Source: Coleophoma eucalyptorum
Lineage: Eukaryota > Ascomycota > Leotiomycetes > Helotiales > Dermateaceae
Assembly: GCA_026120035.1 (NCBI GenBank)
Contig: JALRME010000026.1
Coordinates: forward strand, 434,001-498,000
Direction: 5' to 3'
Length of the DNA stretch: 64,000 bases
A program made the position numbers and the translations under genes. A model generated the notes under the pieces. That model was not told the origin of the DNA. It saw only the letters and a program-made list of their open reading frames with translations, and did not search any database. Numbering within the stretch: the first letter of the stretch is position 1; every line of letters starts with the position of its first letter. Positions 58,459-64,000 of this stretch are shown here, in pieces.

Positions 58459-58501
58459 CTGCTATGCTCTACTCTGCTATGCTCTACTCTGCTATGCTAC
58501 T
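58459..58501. repeat. 15-bp tandem repeat
   Basis: Two exact copies of CTGCTATGCTCTACT followed by a partial third copy CTGCTATGCTACTG. Confidence 0.8.
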
Positions 58502-58598
58502 GTATGTACCCTATCGGACGCGGTGCGAGGCAAGAATGGGAGCGGGCAAGCCTACAAAGTACCCTACCGTACCCTCTACCTACCCTCCACGGCTGTGA

Positions 58599-58609
58599 GG
58601 GGGGGGGGG
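58599..58609. repeat. Poly-G tract (11 G)
   Basis: Uninterrupted run of G in the repeat-rich intergenic region; third G/C homopolymer in the window. Confidence 0.8.
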
Positions 58610-59660
58610 AAATACGCATGCCGGTATGGGCTGGCATCGAAAGGGGCAGGTGTGCCAGTCTGGCTGGCTTCCTGCGCTGCCTATCCTCGCGAGCCAAACT
58701 CGAGCATCTCTGGTACTGGACGGACATCAGCCGACGTCAATTTGCCAATACATACCAATACACCACAATAATGCTTCTTTGGGTCTTGGTTGCCATGCCT
58801 TGTCTTTAACGCGAGTTGAGTTCAATATTCTGAGTGCATGTGGCGCCGCGTGGGCATGGGTCTGCGAGCCAGTGGTCTAGATTAGTCTTGCGTAGAGTGC
58901 GTGGCTACTGGCCGGTCGCAAAGGCCTGGTGCAGGTACAGTACCATACATTTTGCTCCCCCTGTACGACAAATCAACCCAGGCACGACGCATTCTTTGCT
59001 CACTTCCTCGACCTCTTCTTGTCGTCCTGCCAGTTTATCCATTCTGCCAGCTTGATTGCTCTGCATTCATTCTGACCTACCGATCAATGCTGCAGTGAGA
59101 AGGACTTCACCTTCGCCCGCTCCCTCATCTCATCCAACTTCAGTCACTCGTTTATCTGATCTTGGCCCCGACCATCCATCCTGACCCGTACCACCAGGAC
59201 TATCCCCATTATTGTTAACTGCTAGAGCAAGAGAGGCCCAGAGGTTACACCACCACACGACCAACCGATATCGCGTTCAGCCACGGCTGTAGATAGAAAA
59301 GCCAACGCCAACGCCAACCCACCAAAGTCTAAAGGGAGAGCGTGAAGGGAGAACACAAGGCTGACAAGGGCTACATCATTCTTTCGCGACGCCAACCTCC
59401 AGCACTTTCAACCTTTTGTCTTCGCGACATTGCAGACATTGCAGACACGCTTCCGGCTGCGAGGGAAAAGCGGGCTTCGACGATATTGCAGGCCGGTGTA
59501 ATTCAGCTGGCAATTAATCTTTACTCAAACCCGAGAGTCACCCCCCAACCTTCTATTGACTCAATTCCCCGACCTAACAAGCCCCGAGAAAAGTTCCTCG
59601 ACAGGAATCTTTGTCGACCTTGGAATTCATGCTGGAACCACGAGTACCGACCTGTTCACG

Positions 59661-61034
59661 ATGATTTCCTCTGCGTACGACCGAATGGACCACGACAGAC
59701 AAGAAACAGAGAGCCAGGATTCACTCCAGTCTGTTCTCAGTTCCGTGAACTCATCACGGACACCTCGCCAATGGTCCTCGTCGCACCATACCCAATGCCC
59801 CGTCGGTTCCTGCCAATCCTCCAAACAACATCGTCATAAGTCCCATAGCAATGCCAAGCTTTGTTTTCTTCTATCCATATGCTTCTTCGTCCTCAACTGC
59901 TCAGCCTACAGCATCAGCCTCTCCGGTGCAGCTTCATCGCTCGAGGAGTCTTTAGTAGAGGGTTCGAACGACGTTGATTCTTACGGTCTGGACTCGGCTC
60001 CGGTCCACGAAAAAGTACTGCCAAAGGACGATCTTTTGAGATCGGCACTACAACGTCTAGCTGAAAGTGGTACCATCGTCGTTGATCAACGACCACCTCC
60101 CGTCCCTGTATCACCAACAACTTGGGAACTGGCCGACATTGAAGACGCCATCAGCAAACGAATGGAGAAAAGGGCAGCATCATCGTCCTCGTCATCGGCG
60201 GCATCGTCGTCATCGACGAGCAGTTCGACAGCTGCTGTAGCGACCGCGACGGGATCAACAACCACTCTTCCTACACCTTTCGACAGTGGTTTCAGTAATA
60301 ATATCACCGACAGCTGCTCCACCTTTATGAATGGCTTCCTTAATGATGCAACCTTCAAGTCCTGCCTCCCCTTTTCTCTACTCCTTCAAGTAAGTTTAGA
60401 TTCGATGAGAGCATGAGTGATGCGCTAACATGTTCAGTCCTCCAATTCCTTCTTCCAAATCGAGAAATCCCTTGTTCGAACCACCCAGCTCCTCGATTAC
60501 ACATGCTCTGCCAACGTCACCTCGTGTACAGCTTATACCACCAGTCTGGCTGCCAACATCACCAATTCCGCAAACTGCGCCTCTGACCTCAAGAACCAAA
60601 ACCCACTCATTATTCAAGCCCTCGTGGGTCTACAGTCCTACGAAGTAATGTACCAGGCGTCGTGCCTACAGAACACAGACACCGGTGCCTACTGCTTCGC
60701 CGACGCCGTCACCAATTCGAGCAGTCCGACGGATAGTTATCCTTACTACTTACCACTCAATGTGTCGTTACCCGGGGGAAGTCAGCCAACGTGCGATTCG
60801 TGTTTGAAGTCGACTATGGATATTTTCCAAGCTGCGACTACCAACCGGAGTTCTGTCATCGCCTCGACGTACTCAACTGCTGCTCAGCTCATCAATGTCC
60901 AATGCGGACCAACATTCCTTAACACCTCTCTAGCATCTGTTGGTGTCAGCACCTCAGCAGCACCACCAAATTTCACTTTGGGCAATACGGGTCTCTTAGC
61001 TATGGTCGTCGTCGCCATCAGTTGGTTACTATAA
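59661..61034 (+). CDS. Ser-rich, probably GPI-anchored cell-surface protein (DUF7729-like)
   Basis: Two exons, 59661-60389 and 60438-61034, join LLLQ-SSNSFFQ in phase to 441 aa. Residues 1-65 are polar, with a His/Ser/Lys-rich end, then a strong hydrophobic helix (about 66-87) that may act as an internal signal or signal anchor. A Ser-rich segment (about 170-205) precedes a cysteine-rich C-terminal domain with CSTFMNGFLND, C-motifs SCLPF, YTCSANVTSC, CASDLKNQN, CLQNTD and CDSCLKSTMDIF. Several NxS/T sites are present (NIT, NVT, NTS). The C-terminus (NTGLLAMVVVAISWLL) is a typical GPI-attachment signal. The pattern matches a fungal family annotated as DUF7729; its function is not known. A cleavable signal with a 65-residue n-region would be unusual, so the true start may be different. 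Confidence 0.8.
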
Positions 61035-62034
61035 TGAAGGATACGAGTTAAAGGACATGAAAATTTGAGGACCAACACCGAACCAAAGGAGGGGCTTTCT
61101 ACGATAGCGGAACGGGATTTTCTGAGTCTCGTGACGCACTACAAACGATCTGGCGCTGTTTCAGAGGCCATTCGGATTACAGGTGCTGGGCAGAAACCCG
61201 ACGAGTCTGATTACCACGAACTCATCCTTTCTGACGTAAGGGAGACACATCACCCCGGGTCCCGTCTGCATCCACGGTTGGTGGACTTGCATTTTGCATT
61301 CTAGGGGGAATATTTGATTCGGGGAAAAAAAGTTAATTTGGCTTTCTGCACATAGAAGAGCGAGCGCTGATTTATTGGAGATCCGGGAATTACAGACCCA
61401 ACAATATGGGACTCCCAGATTTGATTTCTTGGGACTGATGTTTATACCCCTTTTCTTGCTCCCGGGTCAACGAATGACAGGAGAGAAGCAAGAGAACTTA
61501 GAGGTGGGCTATATTTTATTGGAAAGACGCGACTAATGGCCAACGGCCAGTGTTCCTTCTTTGTGAATGGGATGACAAGCCTGGGTTATTCTTATTACCC
61601 CCATGGCTGGATTTAAAAGCTGAAGAAAGGAAGAAAACTATCTCCTGAAAGCTTTCAACATTATTACTTATTCTTTAATTCTGGTTGTACATACCTTTAA
61701 TCAATATAACTTAACTTTTTATTCTTCTATTCTATAAGTTCCTTATCCTGCCCAATACTATGCAATACGAATGGCGGTCTGTTGGTCTGTGTGTTATTAT
61801 GATCTTGAGGATTTATGTATATGCGTGGAGCTGACCGTATGAACGGAAGATACCTTTGATCTTCTTCACGAATCAGCTCCCATCCCCGCTTCCTTCCTAA
61901 TGCCCAGTCATCCACCTACCCCGGTATCTATCCCACTAGCGACAAGTACCACCACCCCTCCAAGCGACGACATCGATCCCATCCTCGACCAAACCTCATA
62001 GGCACAACAGTCAAAGAAATAGCTATATCCTTCT
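61035..62034. other. Intergenic: 3' side and oxidoreductase promoter
   Basis: An AT-rich patch lies at about 61650-61740. No gene or clear repeat is seen. Confidence 0.5.
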
Positions 62035-63297
62035 ATGCCCCTCCTCTCCAAACACCCCATTCGCGCCTTATTCACTCGCCACCCCTTCCGACCCATGGCG
62101 ACCAACAAAGCTTCCCTGAGCCACTTAGAGAGAACGGCGCAGGAGCCACGTGATGATGTTCATTTCTACCTCTCCTCACCCTGTGTCGTAGGCTGGAACG
62201 GAGACTGACTGAATCCTCGGGTATATATAGTTGCTGTATAATGTCAGGGTCAAGAATATCGAGCAGGTCAACGCTCGGGTGAGGCTGCTGGAGCTTGTTA
62301 GTGAGGAGGGGAAGCCAGTTATCAAGGTATGTATCTATGTATGTATGCACTTTGGTGATGGGGGAGATTTGATTCAGTCCTCTTGTATCACTCGCATTGC
62401 CAATTTCAAAAACAAAAACAAAAAGAAAATCCCCTTTTCATAAAACCCCGAGATAGCTTTCGGATCCAAATCCCAACTCTCGCAATCCCCCAATCCAGCG
62501 GTCCCTCTATCACGCTCCTCCAACACAACCCAAACCCCAGCACTAACCTAAGAAATCTTCCCGCAACACAGTTCCTCCCAGGCCAATGGCTAGACGTGCA
62601 CATCCCACAGCTGTCCAAGCCCGGCGGGTTCACGATCACGTCGCCGCCGACGCTGGCCGAGCCGCCCACGCGCACCATCGAGCTCGCCATCCAGGACTCG
62701 CCCAGCAACCCCGCAGCGGCCTACCTCTGGCAGCCCCCCGCCGCGCTGCGTGACACGCCCCTGCAGGTCCGTGTGGGCGGCAGCTTTGTGTGGCCGCCGC
62801 GCAGCTTCCACGGCGAGGGGCTCAAGAGGGTGGTCTTCGTCGCGGGCGGCGTGGGCGTGAACCCGTTGATGGCTATGCTGAGTCGGATTTGCGAGGAGAG
62901 GCTTGCGAGCGATCATGCTCCCGTGCCTGCGGCAGTTGAGGTGAGGGTTTTGTATTCAGTGAAAGACGCGCGGCGGCCGGTCCCGGTAGGGGAGGTCTTG
63001 TTCTTGGAGCGGTTGTTGCGTATGCGTGGCGTTCTGGGTGAGGAGTTCTTGAGGTTGTTTGTTACGGGGGGGTTGGTGAGTGGTGATGAGGTTCCTGGCG
63101 GGGAGGATGGACTGCAGTTTGTGGAGAGGAGGATTAGTATGGATGATGTCATGCTGGCTCTTGGGGATGAGGAGGAGAGGAAGAATACGGTCTGTTATAT
63201 CTGTGGTATACCGACTATGACGGATGAGCTGGTGGATGCTGTGCAGAAAGTTGAGGGGATGGATCCAAGGCATGTCTTCTTCGAGAAGTGGTGGTGA
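62035..63297 (+). CDS. OXNAD1-like mitochondrial FAD/NAD-binding oxidoreductase
   Basis: Ferredoxin-reductase-type protein related to animal OXNAD1. Preferred exons: 62035-62187, 62231-62326 and 62572-63297, in phase, 324 aa. The start reads MPLLSKHPIRALFTRHPFRPM, a good mitochondrial presequence, then SHLERTAQEPRDD and VRVKNIEQVNARVRLLEL. The FAD-binding FLPGQWLDVHIP and GGFTITSPP, the NAD-binding GGVGVNPLMAMLSRI, and the terminal CYICGIPTMTDELV and HVFFEKWW complete the fold. The first join is uncertain (a donor at 62159, GTTCAT, is also in phase and would give 314 aa) and the intron at 62327-62571 might contain extra coding sequence, because the frame is open from about 62383. The last exon is far GC-richer than the rest of the gene. 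Confidence 0.83.
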
Positions 63298-63357
63298 GCA
63301 GTCCAGGATCCACGAGGAAACAATACCACAAAGCCGCTGCTTAAGAATCATTCTCAT

Positions 63358-63972
63358 TCAAGTATCGCTCGACTTCTCTACATTCTCCCTCCGATCCAGG
63401 ATCTGATCCACAATTCCCATCTCCAAAGCCTCCTGAGCACTCAAGAATTTGTCCCTCTCCATCATCCTCTCAATCTCATCCAACGTATGCGCCTTGGTCA
63501 GATGCCTCTTGTAGATCTCATTCAGCTCCTTCCGCACCCTTAGGATCTCGGTGGCATGGATAGCGATGTCCGATGCCTGGCCCGAATAGCCTCCAGATGG
63601 TTGATGGATCATGATCGAGCTATGCGGTAAGCAGAATCGCTTGCCTGGCTCTCCACCACAAAGGAGCAGCGACCCCATTGATGCCGCTTGTCCCACGCAG
63701 ACCGTTGACACAGGTGATTTTATGTAGGTCATCGTATCGTAGATGGCGAGCCCGGCCGTCACTGATCCGCCGGGGGAATTGATATACAGAGTTATGGCCT
63801 TTTCTGGTGCGTCGGACTCGAGCCAGAGGAGTTGTGCCACGATGGCGGCGGAGAGACTCTCATTGACTTCGCCATTCAGACATACAATGCGTTCCTGGGG
63901 GTTGGTAAGCAACGGGTGCATCTGAGGATGTTTGGCAGTGACAGACCTGTAGCAGTTTTGAAAAGATATCGG
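63358..63972 (-). CDS. CLPP: Mitochondrial ATP-dependent Clp protease proteolytic subunit, 5' end missing
   Basis: Serine protease of the mitochondrial matrix that forms a barrel with ClpX. Two visible exons, 63972-63947 (partial) and 63894-63358; the join gives [21 protein letters not shown], a family hallmark. The catalytic serine is in [11 protein letters not shown], the histidine in [13 protein letters not shown] and the aspartate in the MMERDKF region. An in-frame stop just before 63972 shows that the protein continues into a further exon beyond the window, so the presequence is not visible. The catalytic triad is intact. It is convergent with the OXNAD1-like gene, leaving only about 60 bp between the coding ends. 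Budding yeast lacks ClpP, filamentous fungi have it. Confidence 0.95.
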   Translation of the reverse strand, partial: PISFQNCYRSVTAKHPQMHPLLTNPQERIVCLNGEVNESLSAAIVAQLLWLESDAPEKAITLYINSPGGSVTAGLAIYDTMTYIKSPVSTVCVGQAASMGSLLLCGGEPGKRFCLPHSSIMIHQPSGGYSGQASDIAIHATEILRVRKELNEIYKRHLTKAHTLDEIERMMERDKFLSAQEALEMGIVDQILDRRENVEKSSDT

Positions 63973-64000
63973 CTTAATCTCTACGTTAGCTTGTCTGGTT

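Larger units (their letters stand above)
55436..59660. other. 4.2-kb gene-free region rich in tandem and simple repeats
   Basis: It contains two diverged tandem duplications (55630-55783, 55866-56169), a purine-rich AAAGGC/AAGGC array (57321-57392), a CCTTCA array (57518-57592), GT/TAG-rich patches (58350-58410), a 15-base repeat (58459-58501) and a poly-G tract (58599-58609). The last ~600 bp is pyrimidine-rich and probably leader/promoter of the gene starting at 59661. Open frames in this stretch are made of the repeats and I do not regard them as genes. Confidence 0.55.

Overview
The window reads as nuclear DNA of a filamentous ascomycete (Pezizomycotina; a leotiomycete-like origin would fit, but nothing here fixes the species). 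The evidence is dense single genes on both strands, short introns (mostly about 43-110 nt) with GTRNGT donors and CTRAC-like branch sites, the fungal-type proteins MOT1, Vps5, Grr1, Ark/Prk kinase, Pff1 and Aim18, and no operons. Both edges cut genes: the left edge a DUF829/PaxU-like protein, the right edge mitochondrial ClpP.

Layout. 0-9 kb: DUF829 protein (+), a GT8-type glycosyltransferase (-) and the TBP-removing ATPase MOT1 (-), whose N-terminus comes from two tiny coding exons. 9-26.7 kb: Ark1/Prk1 endocytic kinase (+), vacuolar M28 protease Pff1 (-), an acyl-CoA synthetase (-), ribosomal protein uL13/RPL16 with five exons (-), a membrane-anchored Ubl-BAG co-chaperone (-), a dithiol glutaredoxin (+) and Aim18 (-). 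26.7-30.3 kb is an AT-rich gene-free stretch. 30.3-45 kb: Grr1-like F-box/LRR protein (+), an Old-Yellow-Enzyme-type oxidoreductase (-), Hsp90 (-), a YWTD beta-propeller (-) and TAF5 (-), whose true first exon lies 0.5 kb upstream of the LisH exon. 45-55.5 kb: MED11 (+), Vps5 (+), mitochondrial bL31m (-), a flavin-reductase-fold protein (+) and a multi-pass transporter-like domain fused to DUF3431 (+). 55.5-59.6 kb is gene-free and rich in tandem and simple repeats. 59.6-64 kb: a Ser-rich, probably GPI-anchored secreted protein (+), an OXNAD1-like NAD/FAD oxidoreductase (+) and ClpP (-).

Most genes are ordinary housekeeping genes. Three of them act on TBP/Pol II initiation (MOT1, TAF5, MED11). 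Others serve membrane traffic (Ark kinase, Vps5), proteostasis (Hsp90, BAG protein, ClpP, Grr1) and mitochondria (Aim18, bL31m, ClpP, probably OXNAD1 and possibly the glutaredoxin). Neighbours do not look functionally linked beyond two divergent promoter pairs, BAG/GRX and TAF5/MED11.

The least described items are the transporter-DUF3431 fusion, the glutaredoxin with a presequence-like leader that lacks an ATG, the re-modelled TAF5 start, and the repeat-rich block at 55.5-59 kb. I found no convincing transposon, CRISPR array, tRNA or rRNA gene. All exon joins were made by eye from splice signals, reading phase and family knowledge.
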